A stretch of 35,233 nucleotides of DNA from CAYUKK01 sp964445305 (GCA_964445305.1 CAYUKK010000164.1:1-35233); one strand, 5' to 3'; positions 15,972-24,455 are shown, numbered from the stretch's first letter. The notes: generated by a model from the sequence alone, not told the origin. Translations and numbers: made by a program.

Positions 15972-17675
15972 ATGAACAACCACACATGGAAAGAAAAATT
16001 ATTCTTATTTTTAACTCTGGCCTTGGTCGGTGCCTCCGGGCTTTCAGCCCAGAGCCTGAAAACCCCGGCCGAAGAGGCGCGCTTCACCCAGTACACCCAG
16101 CATGAGGACGTTGCCCGTTTCTTGAGTTCACTCGACCATCTTTCGTCCGAGGTATCCGTTCGGGTCATCGGCCAGACAAGAGAAGCGAGAGGATTTTCGG
16201 CCAAGGACCTTTTCCTTGTCATCATCACGATGGAGGGCGTTGACCATCCAGAAAAACTCGACCCGAAGAAACCCACGGTTTTCCTTATTGCCTCCCAGCA
16301 CGGCAACGAGCAATCAGCCAAGGAAGCAGCCCTGGCCCTCTGTCGCGACCTTGGCCTCGGCGAGCTCAAGCCGCTTCTCGAAAAAGTGAACGTCCTTATC
16401 CTCCCCCAGGCCAACCCTTACGGGAACTGGGTCGACCGCCGCCAGAACGAGCAGGACCTGGATTTGAACCGCGACCACGTCAAGCTCGAGGCCGAGGAGA
16501 CAAAGGCCATCCACCGGGTTTTTTCGGCCTGGCGTCCTGAGGTGACTATCGATGTCCATGAAAAAGGAGACGATTATTACCGGGTCTCCATCGGCTGCGT
16601 TTCCAACGCCAACATCCATTCCCGGCTCCAGGAATTCTCGCGTTCCCGAATCCTTTCGGCTGTCGAGAAGAGTTTAGCGAAGAAACGCATTACCTTCCAC
16701 GAATACCTTGTCAGCCAGGAGATGGGGATCGATTCATCGGCTGGCGTCCGCTATCGGCCCGAGGAGCTGGCCGGCCGGGAGATGATGCTCCGGTACAGCA
16801 CGACCGACCTCAACGACGGCCGCAACAGCCTGGGCATCTATGAGACGCTCTCTTTCATCCAGGAAGGAGCCTCACGCCACGACCTCGAGACCCTCGAGGA
16901 GAGGACTCGCTGGCAGCACGCCGGGCTTCGCTCTTTCCTCGAGGCGATCGCCGCTCACGGGGATGAGGTCAAAAGCCTTGTCCGCGAACTCCGCCGTGGC
17001 CTCATCGAGCGAGGAGCTAACTATGCGGAGGAAGACCTCGTCCACCTGCGGATGGAATATGCCCGGGACGAAAGGCAGCCGACCCTGACTATCAAGAGGT
17101 TTGAGCGAGCAGAAACCCCTATCCGGGGCGTCCTCAAAGTCGACAAGAAGGCGGGCGAAATGCTGACTGCCGCCGATATCGCGCCATACCCGTTTCCGCC
17201 TGATTTGAAAGTGACGACCGAAGTCGTCAAGAACTGGTTTCCAGCCGTCCGGCCGACCCTGAGTGTTCCGCGGCCTCTCGGCTATTTTATTCCCTCTCGC
17301 CATGAGGATGTCGTTCGAACGCTGCTCGACCACGGACTTCGTGTCGACATGGTGACGAAGGATAAGACCCTGGAGGTCGAAGCCTACCTGGTGAGCGAGG
17401 TTGTCCCCTCAAAATACGATTATCTGCCCCCAGAAAAGATTGAAGTCGAGAAGAAGAGCCCCCAAATTGTGGTCAAAAGAGGAGATTTTTATGTCAGCTG
17501 CGACCAGCTCGGCGCCAACTTGATTCCTTGCTTGCTCGAGCCGCAGTCGGAATACGGGCTTATTCGCTACTGGACCCTCAAGCTTGTCCCCGAAAAAGGA
17601 AACTTTTTCGCTTTCTACCGGTTGACCAAGCCGTCAACCATGTCTCTTGTTCCTTATCGCCCCTGGAGCCGGTAG
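15972..17675 (+). CDS. Secreted M14-family zinc carboxypeptidase-like protein
   Basis: A 567-residue protein with a signal peptide (hydrophobic LFLFLTLALVGASGLSA, likely cleavage near residue 27), so periplasmic or exported. The M14 fold shows in the first zinc ligands SQHGNEQSA (HxxE), the VNVLILPQANPYGN strand, the DLDLNRDH segment with its substrate-binding Arg, and the third zinc ligand in VTIDVHEKG. A candidate catalytic Glu is in LGIYETLSF. The last 250 residues form an additional domain that I cannot name. It probably trims C-terminal residues from peptides or a cell-wall product. GGAGGAA seven bases before the ATG at 15972 fixes the start. It ends two bases from the convergent metallo-beta-lactamase-fold gene. 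Confidence 0.85.
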   Translation: MNNHTWKEKLFLFLTLALVGASGLSAQSLKTPAEEARFTQYTQHEDVARFLSSLDHLSSEVSVRVIGQTREARGFSAKDLFLVIITMEGVDHPEKLDPKKPTVFLIASQHGNEQSAKEAALALCRDLGLGELKPLLEKVNVLILPQANPYGNWVDRRQNEQDLDLNRDHVKLEAEETKAIHRVFSAWRPEVTIDVHEKGDDYYRVSIGCVSNANIHSRLQEFSRSRILSAVEKSLAKKRITFHEYLVSQEMGIDSSAGVRYRPEELAGREMMLRYSTTDLNDGRNSLGIYETLSFIQEGASRHDLETLEERTRWQHAGLRSFLEAIAAHGDEVKSLVRELRRGLIERGANYAEEDLVHLRMEYARDERQPTLTIKRFERAETPIRGVLKVDKKAGEMLTAADIAPYPFPPDLKVTTEVVKNWFPAVRPTLSVPRPLGYFIPSRHEDVVRTLLDHGLRVDMVTKDKTLEVEAYLVSEVVPSKYDYLPPEKIEVEKKSPQIVVKRGDFYVSCDQLGANLIPCLLEPQSEYGLIRYWTLKLVPEKGNFFAFYRLTKPSTMSLVPYRPWSR

Positions 17676-17677
17676 GA

Positions 17678-18574
17678 TCATTTTTTCTCGGTGAGCTCCA
17701 GGTAGATGACCTCGGGCAGGCTCAGCCAGCGAGGCCTTCCCGGTTGAGCTGGCCTGTCGACGACGCTGAAGATTTTCTTGATGTCCTCGAGCGATTTCCC
17801 CTCGGCGATGAGGCCGCGGATGCGGGTCTGTTTGTCTTCGAGTGCCTGGATAAAAGCCTCGATATCGGCCCGGGTTGCCTTGTCGGCGTGGCCCGAGAGG
17901 AAGGTTTCGGCGCCCAGGTCGAGGACCGCTTTGAGCACATTCACGAGACCGAAGGAATTCCCGTTTTTATGCCGATGGATGAGAGGGTCGCGGCCCTTAA
18001 AGTAAAGGTCGCCGATAAAGGCCACTTTCTCAGCGGGGAAATAGACAATGGTATCGCCGCTCGTGTGGGCGGGGCCAAAATAAACAAGCTGGACAGTGTC
18101 CCCGCCCAGCTTCAGCTCGAGCTTATCCGAGAAAGTGGTTTGGGGAAGGCAAGCGCGGAGCTTTTCGTCTTGAAAGGCCTGCTCCAAATCTTGACGGGTT
18201 TTGTCGTGGGCAACGATTTTGATTCCCGGGGGAAAGGCCGGCAAACCGTTGACATGATCGCCGTCGCTGTGCGTCAATACTACATAACCTATAGGATTAG
18301 TAGATAAATTTTTGATTTTCTCGAGCATTTCTTTGGCCGTCGTTTCGCTCATCTTGGCGTCTATAACCAGAGTCTCGCCCGAAGCCAGGTAAACGCCGGC
18401 GTGGGCGCCGCTTCCTCCCGTAACGAGGTAGATCTTGGGGGTGATTTGCTCAAACACAAGGGGCGGCGGCTCGGGCGGGGCCTGGCCTGCCTGCGTGGGC
18501 AAACACCCTACCTCACCGACCAAGAGCGCGCTCATCAGGGCCAAGATTCCAAGGCAGGCGATTCTCTTTTTCAT
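17678..18574 (-). CDS. Metallo-beta-lactamase-fold hydrolase, exported
   Basis: A 298-residue protein with a hydrophobic N-terminus ending in a possible but non-canonical lipobox (GEVGC, Cys24) and a Pro-rich linker, so probably periplasmic. The hydrolase domain has THSDGDH (His102, Asp106, His107), FGPAHTSGD, AFIGDLYF and LSGHAD, which supply most metal ligands. The usual second His of HxHxDH is Asp104. Many proteins with this fold are not beta-lactamases, and this one's substrate is unknown. The ribosome binding site AAGGAGG overlaps the stop region of the PHP gene nine bases upstream, so the two are cotranscribed, possibly with sucCD. Confidence 0.85.
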   Translation of the reverse strand: MKKRIACLGILALMSALLVGEVGCLPTQAGQAPPEPPPLVFEQITPKIYLVTGGSGAHAGVYLASGETLVIDAKMSETTAKEMLEKIKNLSTNPIGYVVLTHSDGDHVNGLPAFPPGIKIVAHDKTRQDLEQAFQDEKLRACLPQTTFSDKLELKLGGDTVQLVYFGPAHTSGDTIVYFPAEKVAFIGDLYFKGRDPLIHRHKNGNSFGLVNVLKAVLDLGAETFLSGHADKATRADIEAFIQALEDKQTRIRGLIAEGKSLEDIKKIFSVVDRPAQPGRPRWLSLPEVIYLELTEKK

Positions 18575-18583
18575 GATGCCTCC

Positions 18584-19276
18584 TTAAACACGGAGATGGA
18601 CCTTGAGCCTGTCTCCGAGGGCAAAATTGAGAGCCACCCTGGCCATAACCCAGACCGGAAGGGGAGAGGTGACTACCTCTGTTTTTCCCCCCTTGACGGC
18701 GCTCACGATGGAGGGAATGCTTTTCTCGGCTTCGACCAGGGTGTAGGTGAACCCTAATTGCCAGAGATTATGGCAATCGGAATTGCCGACGAGTGGCTTG
18801 CCATGACGCTGAGCGATTTGGATGGCCTTTCGGTTGCAGTTGAGAAAATGATTGTAGAAAAAGGAGAACTCAATGGCATCGAAAACAGAAAGATGGGTTT
18901 CGAGCTTGGAGCGAAGGCATTTGAGCCCGGGATAATAGGGATGAGGGGCGATGATGAGGCTCGAGCCTCCTTTTATTTCGGCCAGCTCTTCAAGAAACTT
19001 GATTTTCGGAATGACGCCGCCTTCGGGGTTGAGGAGAAGGACATGCTTTCCGGAGAGGGTGAGTTCTGCGCCGGGGATCAAAAGGAGGCCGCGCAAGGCG
19101 GCATAATCCTCAAGCTCGGAATTGTTCGTGATGATGTCGTGGTTGGTGATGGCCAGGGCGTCGAAGCCCAGTTCAGCCGCTCGGTCGATGAGCTTCCTGG
19201 CGCTGAAGTTGATGTAGTCCTTGGGGTCCTCGGCGCTGTGCGCATGCAAATCCACCTTCAATCGGGGTCCGACCAC
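18584..19276 (-). CDS. PHP-domain phosphoesterase
   Basis: A 230-residue PHP (polymerase and histidinol phosphatase) domain protein. Metal-binding motifs appear in order: DLHAHS near the N-terminus, AITNHD, PGAELT, IAPHPYY and VGNSDCH. Such proteins hydrolyse phosphate esters using a metal cluster, and relatives include histidinol phosphatase and 3',5'-nucleoside bisphosphate phosphatases. The fine specificity is not readable. The start is a GTG at 19276 without a ribosome binding site, 57 bases after the sucD stop. The product may depend on reading through from the sucCD transcript. It is followed by the MBL-fold gene after nine bases. Confidence 0.82.
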   Translation of the reverse strand: MVGPRLKVDLHAHSAEDPKDYINFSARKLIDRAAELGFDALAITNHDIITNNSELEDYAALRGLLLIPGAELTLSGKHVLLLNPEGGVIPKIKFLEELAEIKGGSSLIIAPHPYYPGLKCLRSKLETHLSVFDAIEFSFFYNHFLNCNRKAIQIAQRHGKPLVGNSDCHNLWQLGFTYTLVEAEKSIPSIVSAVKGGKTEVVTSPLPVWVMARVALNFALGDRLKVHLRV

Positions 19277-19333
19277 AGTGACTAACAGAGAATGAAGAAA
19301 AAAACCATCTTTATAGCCAGAATCGGAGCTTCC

Positions 19334-20215
19334 TTAACTCGTTCGACTCCGCAGCGCCTCCTTGACCTTGAGGCCGATTTCTGCTGGGCTCTTGGCTACG
19401 GCGACGCCAGCTTGCTCCAAGGCTTCCATCTTCTCCTTGGCTGTTCCTTTGCCGCCCGCGATGATAGCGCCAGCGTGTCCCATCCGCCTACCCGGTGGGG
19501 CCGTCTGTCCGGCGATAAAACTGATCACCGGTTTATCAAATTCCTTTTTGATGTAATCCGCCGCCTCTTCCTCCGCTGTCCCGCCGATTTCGCCGATGAT
19601 GATGACGGCTTCCGTGTTCCTATCTTCTTTGAACAGCCTGAGCAAGTCGATGTATTTCAGGCCGACGATGGGGTCACCGCCGATGCCGACAGCCGTGGAT
19701 TGGCCAAACCCAACCTGGCTTACTTGCTGGACAGCCTCGTAAGTCAACGTTCCCGAACGGGAGATGATGCCAATCGTCCCGGGCGTGTGGATATGTCCAG
19801 GCATGATTCCAATCTTGCACTTCCCCGGTGAGATGATACCCGGTGTGTTCGGCCCGATGAGGGCGCACGGTTTATCCCTGAGGAAGGCTTTGGCCTTAAT
19901 CATATCGAAGGTCGGGATTCCCTCAGTGATGCAAACAATCACGGCTACCCCGGCGTCGGCTGCCTCCATGATGGCGTCGGCAGCGAAAAAAGGTGGAACA
20001 AAGATAGCGGAAGCGTTGGCCCCCTCCTTCTCCACCGCCTCAGCGACCGTGTTGTAAACGGGCACGCCGAGATGAGTCGTGCCGCCCTTTCCCGGCGTCA
20101 CACCGGCGACGATTTTCGTTCCGTACTCGATCATTTTTTGGCTGTGGAAAGTTCCCTCCCCACCCGTGATGCCTTGGACGACCAGCCGCGTTTTTTCATC
20201 GATGAGGATGCTCAT
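19334..20215 (-). CDS. sucD: Succinyl-CoA ligase (ADP/GDP-forming), alpha subunit
   Basis: Alpha subunit of the citric-acid-cycle enzyme that makes ATP or GTP from succinyl-CoA. The 293 residues include the N-terminal CoA-binding Rossmann fold (VVQGITGGEGTFHSQKM), PGKGGTTHLGVPVY, GPNTPGIISP, and the phospho-histidine loop MGHAGAIIAGGKGT. AAGGAG lies six bases before the ATG. sucC is 14 bases upstream on the same strand, giving the usual beta-then-alpha order. The small PHP and MBL genes follow. Confidence 0.96.
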   Translation of the reverse strand: MSILIDEKTRLVVQGITGGEGTFHSQKMIEYGTKIVAGVTPGKGGTTHLGVPVYNTVAEAVEKEGANASAIFVPPFFAADAIMEAADAGVAVIVCITEGIPTFDMIKAKAFLRDKPCALIGPNTPGIISPGKCKIGIMPGHIHTPGTIGIISRSGTLTYEAVQQVSQVGFGQSTAVGIGGDPIVGLKYIDLLRLFKEDRNTEAVIIIGEIGGTAEEEAADYIKKEFDKPVISFIAGQTAPPGRRMGHAGAIIAGGKGTAKEKMEALEQAGVAVAKSPAEIGLKVKEALRSRTS

Positions 20216-20229
20216 CTTCTGCTCCTTTT

Positions 20230-21405
20230 CTAAGCCTTCGCCGACTTGGCTTTGGCCAAGGCAACCACTTTCTCGGCCGCCTCCTTCATGCTCGCCGCCG
20301 GAGTGAAGGCCAACCCGGATTCCTCGAGAATTTTCTTGCCCAGCTCAACGTTTGTCCCCTCGAGCCGGACGACAATGGGAATCTGGGTCCTTAACTCCCT
20401 GGCTGCCTTGACGATGCCATTGGCGATGAGGTCACAGCGAACGATGCCGCCAAATATATTGATCAAAGCGGCCTGAACATCTTGGTCAGCCACGAGAATC
20501 TTGAAGGCGTTGGTGACCGCTTCCTCCGTCACGCCACCGCCGACGTCCAGAAAGTTGGCCGGCATGCCGCCTGAATATTTGATGATGTCCATGGTCGCCA
20601 TGGCCAGGCCAGCGCCGTTGACCATGCAGCCGACGTTGCCGTCCAGTTTGATATAATTCAGGTTGAACTTGGAAGCCTCAACCTCTAACGGGTCTTCTTC
20701 GTTCAGGTCGCGCATAGCCTGGATTTCGGGGTGGCGAGCGATGGCATTGTCATCAAAGTTCATTTTGGCATCGAGAGCCAGCACATTCCCGGCCGCTGTG
20801 ATGATGAGCGGGTTGATTTCAGCCAGGGAGGCATCCGTCAGCTGGAATGCACGATAGAGGCCGGAGATGAACTTGACGGCCTGCCGGTGGACCTCGCCGG
20901 CCAGGCCCAGCCGGAAGGCCAATTTTCTGGCCTGAAATCCAGCCAGACCAGTGACGGGGTTTACCCATTCCTTGAAAATGAGCTCGGGGTGCTCGGCCGC
21001 CACTTTTTCAATCTCCACGCCGCCTTCTGTTGACGCCATGACGACGGGACATTCTTTCGCCCGGTCGATGACGATGCCAAGGTAAAGCTCCTTCTGAATG
21101 TCCTGCGCCTCTTCGACCAGGAGACGCTTGACTACTCTTCCCTGCGGCCCTGTCTGATGGGTGACAAGGGTCATCCCGATCATCTGATGGGCCAGCTTCT
21201 CTGTCTCTTCTGGCGACCCGGCCAGCCTAATGCCGCCCCCCTTTCCCCGGCCGCCGGCATGAATCTGAGCCTTAAGCACAACCCGACCCCCAATCTGCTC
21301 TGCTATCTGGCGAGCTTGGCCGGGTGTTTCAGCAACTTCACCCCGCGGCACCTGGACGCCGTGCTCACGGAGAATTTGTTTTGCCTGGTATTCGTGGATT
21401 TTCAC
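20230..21405 (-). CDS. sucC: Succinyl-CoA ligase (ADP/GDP-forming), beta subunit
   Basis: Beta subunit with the ATP-grasp nucleotide-binding domain. Of 391 residues, MKIHEYQAKQILREHG at the start, AQIHAGGRGKGGGI, EINPLI with metal-binding residues, and the C-terminal FGGIVRCDLIANGIV and LEGTNVELGKKIL of the CoA-ligase domain are all standard. The start is a GTG at 21405 with GGAGGAG upstream. An out-of-frame ATG just before reads Met-Lys-Lys-stop with its TGA inside the GTGA start. The 147-base gap to the fumarase beta gene holds a hairpin but no clear promoter. Confidence 0.96.
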   Translation of the reverse strand: MKIHEYQAKQILREHGVQVPRGEVAETPGQARQIAEQIGGRVVLKAQIHAGGRGKGGGIRLAGSPEETEKLAHQMIGMTLVTHQTGPQGRVVKRLLVEEAQDIQKELYLGIVIDRAKECPVVMASTEGGVEIEKVAAEHPELIFKEWVNPVTGLAGFQARKLAFRLGLAGEVHRQAVKFISGLYRAFQLTDASLAEINPLIITAAGNVLALDAKMNFDDNAIARHPEIQAMRDLNEEDPLEVEASKFNLNYIKLDGNVGCMVNGAGLAMATMDIIKYSGGMPANFLDVGGGVTEEAVTNAFKILVADQDVQAALINIFGGIVRCDLIANGIVKAARELRTQIPIVVRLEGTNVELGKKILEESGLAFTPAASMKEAAEKVVALAKAKSAKA

Positions 21406-21464
21406 TTCTTCATCTCCTCCCTTTCACATCTCCCTTCCGTCATCTTCGGCTGGCATCGAGCCCG

Positions 21465-21496
21465 GGCTGGGGATGTGCTCCCCACAGCCTTTTTTT
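21465..21496 (+). terminator. Terminator-like hairpin with a T-run on the plus strand
   Basis: GGCT and GGGGA (21465-21473) pair with TCCCC and AGCC (21479-21483 and 21486-21489) around a five-base loop with a two-base bulge, followed by seven T on the plus strand (21490-21496). The genes on both sides read on the minus strand, where the run is A, so it would stop plus-strand (antisense) transcripts. In the sucC mRNA it is just a stem. Confidence 0.5.
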
Positions 21497-21552
21497 GCTG
21501 ATTTTTCTCTTGCTCCGCTAATAACCCGTTCTCAGATGGGTCAGCCTTGAGT

Positions 21553-22107
21553 TTAATCGAGCTTATATTTCTTCTTGCCTTCTTCGTAGAGGTCGCCACC
21601 GTACATGTCGTTGATGACGATGCAGGGGAAATTCTTGACTTTAAGGCGGATGATGGCTTCTGGCCCGAGCTCCGGGTAGGCAACGACCTCGGAACCTTCG
21701 ATACTCTTGGAAATCAACGCTCCCGCCCCACCGACAGAAGCCAGATAAACGGCTTTGTACTTTTTCAACGCCTCCTTGACTTCCTTGCTCCGCTCTCCTT
21801 TGCCAATCGTTCCTTTGAGCCCGAGCGCGTGGAGCGTCGGAGCATAGGAGTCCATCCGGTAGCTGGTCGTCGGGCCGGCCGAGCCGATGGGCTTTCCGGG
21901 CCGGGCAGGCGTGGGGCCAACATAGTAGATGAACTGACCCTTGATGTCGACAGGAAGCTCTTTTCCCTCTTTGACCAAGTCAATGAGCTTCTTATGGGCG
22001 GCGTCCCTTCCCGTCAGAAGGGTGCCGGTGATAAAGACTTTATCTCCTGCCCGGAGCTTGGCGATGACCTCATCCGAAACCGGCGTCGTGATTCTGTGCT
22101 CCGCCAT
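21553..22107 (-). CDS. Class I fumarate hydratase, beta subunit (or tartrate dehydratase beta)
   Basis: A 184-residue protein equal to the C-terminal domain of iron-sulfur class I fumarases. The sequence runs TPVSDEVIAKLRAGDKVFITG, the conserved GPTTSYRMD, a GKGERSKEV segment, and the swivel-domain end NFPCIVINDMYGGDLY. In the two-subunit enzymes the separate alpha subunit carries the 4Fe-4S cluster and normally lies next to beta. None is in this cluster, so alpha must be encoded elsewhere. Fumarase and tartrate dehydratase cannot be told apart by beta alone, but the flanking mdh and sucCD favour fumarase. AAGGG lies about six bases before the ATG. The gene follows mdh after 46 bases. Confidence 0.88.
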   Translation of the reverse strand: MAEHRITTPVSDEVIAKLRAGDKVFITGTLLTGRDAAHKKLIDLVKEGKELPVDIKGQFIYYVGPTPARPGKPIGSAGPTTSYRMDSYAPTLHALGLKGTIGKGERSKEVKEALKKYKAVYLASVGGAGALISKSIEGSEVVAYPELGPEAIIRLKVKNFPCIVINDMYGGDLYEEGKKKYKLD

Positions 22108-22153
22108 TCTCTTCCCTTTCCGAGCGCGGCTCGTTTTGAACCGTTGCGCCCGT

Positions 22154-23095
22154 TTAGAGTTTCGTCTCCTCGACGGTCTTCTTCACGCCAGCCGCCGTTT
22201 TCTGGAGCTGAGCCATTTCCTCTTCCGTGAGTTTGATTTCGTAAATCTTCTCAACTCCCTTGGCGCTGATGAGGACGGGCACGCCGATGAAAAGTCCGTT
22301 GATGCCATACTCACCCTCGCACAGCGCTGCTGCCGCCAGAATCCGGCGTTTGTCTTTGAGATAGGACTCGGCCATGATGATGGCACTCCAGGCCGGGCTG
22401 AAGAAAGCCGAACCCTTGCCGAAGAGTTTGACAATCTCCGTCCCGGCTTCGCGCGTCCGGAGGACCAGCCTGTCAATCTGCTCCTGGGTGGCAATTTCCG
22501 TTAGGGGCACGCCGCCGACAGTCGTCAGTCGGGGCAGAGGAACCATGTCGGGTCCGTGACCTCCGAGAACAGTGCCAGCCACGTCGGCCACGGAAACGCC
22601 GAGCTCCATGGCGATGAAGGCGCGCCAGCGGGCTGTATCCAGTGTACCGGCCATTCCGACGACCTGGCGCTTGGGGAAACCCGTCAGCTTGTAAAAGGCG
22701 TAAACCATGGCGTCGAGAGGGTTGGTGACGATAATGCAGAAGGCTTTTGGAGCGTACTTCTTGATACCGTCGGCTACTTCCCTGATGATGGCCAGGTTGG
22801 TGTTGAGCAAGTCCTCGCGGGTCATTCCGGCCACGCGCGGCTTGCCCGCCGTGACGATAGCTACATCCGCGCCCTCGATATCCTTATAGTCGCCCGTGCC
22901 GATGATGTTGGCGTCGTAATTCCCGTGGGGGGCCATCTCCATCAGGTCGAGAGCCTTCCCTTTGACGACGTTGACATAATCGCCAACATCCAGGATGACG
23001 ATGTCCCCGAGCTCTTTCATCGCCGCCAGCATGGCCAGGTTCTGGCCAATCTGCCCGCCACCGATGAGGGCAATCTTTTTTCTTTGAAACTCCAT
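22154..23095 (-). CDS. mdh: Malate dehydrogenase, LDH-like NAD type
   Basis: Oxidises malate to oxaloacetate. The 313-residue protein begins with the NAD fold (IGGGQIGQNL, residues 11-20). Asp36 at the end of the second strand indicates NAD rather than NADP. Substrate-binding Arg87 (KPRVAG), Arg93 (MTRED) and Arg156 (DTARWR) and the proton-relay His180 in GGHGPDMVPL are present. The Arg at the position that is Gln in lactate dehydrogenases supports malate as substrate. AGGAGG lies five bases before the ATG. It has its own promoter at 23141-23169, so it can be expressed apart from icd. Confidence 0.95.
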   Translation of the reverse strand: MEFQRKKIALIGGGQIGQNLAMLAAMKELGDIVILDVGDYVNVVKGKALDLMEMAPHGNYDANIIGTGDYKDIEGADVAIVTAGKPRVAGMTREDLLNTNLAIIREVADGIKKYAPKAFCIIVTNPLDAMVYAFYKLTGFPKRQVVGMAGTLDTARWRAFIAMELGVSVADVAGTVLGGHGPDMVPLPRLTTVGGVPLTEIATQEQIDRLVLRTREAGTEIVKLFGKGSAFFSPAWSAIIMAESYLKDKRRILAAAALCEGEYGINGLFIGVPVLISAKGVEKIYEIKLTEEEMAQLQKTAAGVKKTVEETKL

Positions 23096-23140
23096 GAAGA
23101 CCTCCTCTTTTTAAATTATAGATAATAACCGGAAGCTCAG

Positions 23141-23169
23141 AATATAATGAAATTGGCGCGGCGAGTCAA
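23141..23169 (-). promoter_or_regulatory. Predicted promoter of mdh
   Basis: On the minus strand TTGACT (23169-23164), a 17-base spacer and TATATT (23146-23141) give a leader of about 38 bases. A second TATAAT lies downstream (23120-23115) but has no -35 partner. Confidence 0.65.
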
Positions 23170-23221
23170 GGAAAGTGGCGAGCCCCCTAACGGCCGGCCA
23201 CTTCTGAAAGATCAGGAAATC

Positions 23222-24421
23222 TTAGCCCTTGAGATAGCTTTCCCATCTCTCCTTGAGGTTGGGCGATTGCAGGGTTTCCATAAGATAATCGGCAAAAGCT
23301 GCACCCGTGGCTCCCGTCGGCCGGCCGGTAACGACCAGCTTCCTCTCGTACTGGCCGCAAATATCCAGCGCCATTTCCAAATTCTTTCCCTTCTCGGGGA
23401 AACCGATGTGGCTGAGGAGCATGGCCGCAGCGCGGATCATGCTTGCCGGGTCGGCGTATTGGGCGCGCCCCTCCTTGACCATCCGCGGCGCCGACCCGTG
23501 GATGGCCTCGAACATAGCGTATTGCTTTCCAATGTTGGCGCTTCCGGCCGTGCCCACTCCACCCTGGAACTCAGCCGCCTCGTCGGTCAGGATATCGCCG
23601 TAGAGGTTGGGAAGCACGAGAACCTGGAAGTCCCGGCGCCTCTTCTCGTCAACGAGCTTGGCTGTCATGATGTCGATGTACCAGTCGTCCGCCTCGATTT
23701 CCGGATATTCCTTAGCAATCCGATAGAAATTCTCAAGAAAGCGGCCGTCGGTCGTCTTGACAACGTTGGCCTTAGTAACGCACGTCACGCGCGTCCGGCC
23801 GTTCTTCTTGGCGTGTTCGAAGGCCAGGCGACAAATCCTGTCCGCCCCTGGGGTGCTGATGAGCCGGAAGTCGATGGCGATGTCTTCGTCCACTTCAATC
23901 CCGAAGGGACCCAGGGCATACACGTCCTCGGTGTTCTCTCGGAAGAAGATCCAGTCGATACCTTGCTGAGGGACACGAACCGGCCGGACGTTGGCGAAGA
24001 GGTCGAGCTCCTTTCTCATGGCCACGTTGCAGCTTTCGATATTTGGCCAGGGGTCGCCCTTGCGGGGGGTGGTCGTCGGTCCCTTGAGGGTGACGTGATA
24101 TTGCTTGATTTCAGCCAGGACATCGTCCGGAATGGGCTTCATGCAGGCGGCCCGGTTTTCGATGGTCAAGCCTTCGATAACCCCAATATAGACCTTGCCG
24201 TTCTTGACCTCTTCCTCGAGCATGAATTCGAGGACGCGGCGAGCCTCCTTGGCGATATAGGGGCCGATGCCGTCGCCGCCGATAACGCCAATCTTGATAG
24301 GTTTGAGCTTGCTGTAATCAATCCAGTCTGGAGCTTGCTTGAGATTCTCCATCCTTTTCATCTGGGCTTCGAGAAGCTTGCCAAAATGTTCTTTGGCTCT
24401 TTCGATGGCAGCCTTATCCAT
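23222..24421 (-). CDS. icd: Isocitrate dehydrogenase, decarboxylating (isocitrate/isopropylmalate dehydrogenase family)
   Basis: A 399-residue beta-decarboxylating dehydrogenase. It has IGVIGGDGIGP at about 45-55, VTLKGPTTTP, the substrate loop with RENTEDVYA, the catalytic Lys in VTKANVVK, and the family signature NLYGDILTDEAAEFQGG with its metal-binding Asp residues. The cofactor loop reads EAIHGSAPRMVKEG. It has neither the clear Lys-Tyr of the E. coli NADP enzyme nor the plain Asp-Ile of NAD types, so the cofactor is uncertain. Position next to acnB, mdh and sucCD favours isocitrate over isopropylmalate or homoisocitrate. AGGAGG lies seven bases before the ATG. The promoter at 24470-24498 has a palindrome over its -10. 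Confidence 0.9.
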   Translation of the reverse strand: MDKAAIERAKEHFGKLLEAQMKRMENLKQAPDWIDYSKLKPIKIGVIGGDGIGPYIAKEARRVLEFMLEEEVKNGKVYIGVIEGLTIENRAACMKPIPDDVLAEIKQYHVTLKGPTTTPRKGDPWPNIESCNVAMRKELDLFANVRPVRVPQQGIDWIFFRENTEDVYALGPFGIEVDEDIAIDFRLISTPGADRICRLAFEHAKKNGRTRVTCVTKANVVKTTDGRFLENFYRIAKEYPEIEADDWYIDIMTAKLVDEKRRRDFQVLVLPNLYGDILTDEAAEFQGGVGTAGSANIGKQYAMFEAIHGSAPRMVKEGRAQYADPASMIRAAAMLLSHIGFPEKGKNLEMALDICGQYERKLVVTGRPTGATGAAFADYLMETLQSPNLKERWESYLKG

Positions 24422-24455
24422 GATGATTCCTCCTTCGATGGGAGTTTGAAAAAGA

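Noticed and set aside
19277..19333. Possible terminator or promoter after sucD
   Set aside because: The minus strand has a T-run and TATAAA, but no convincing stem before the T-run and no adequate -35 (only TTAAGG).
23115..23120. Second TATAAT upstream of mdh on the minus strand
   Set aside because: No -35 match at 16-18 bases. The pair at 23141-23169 is much better.
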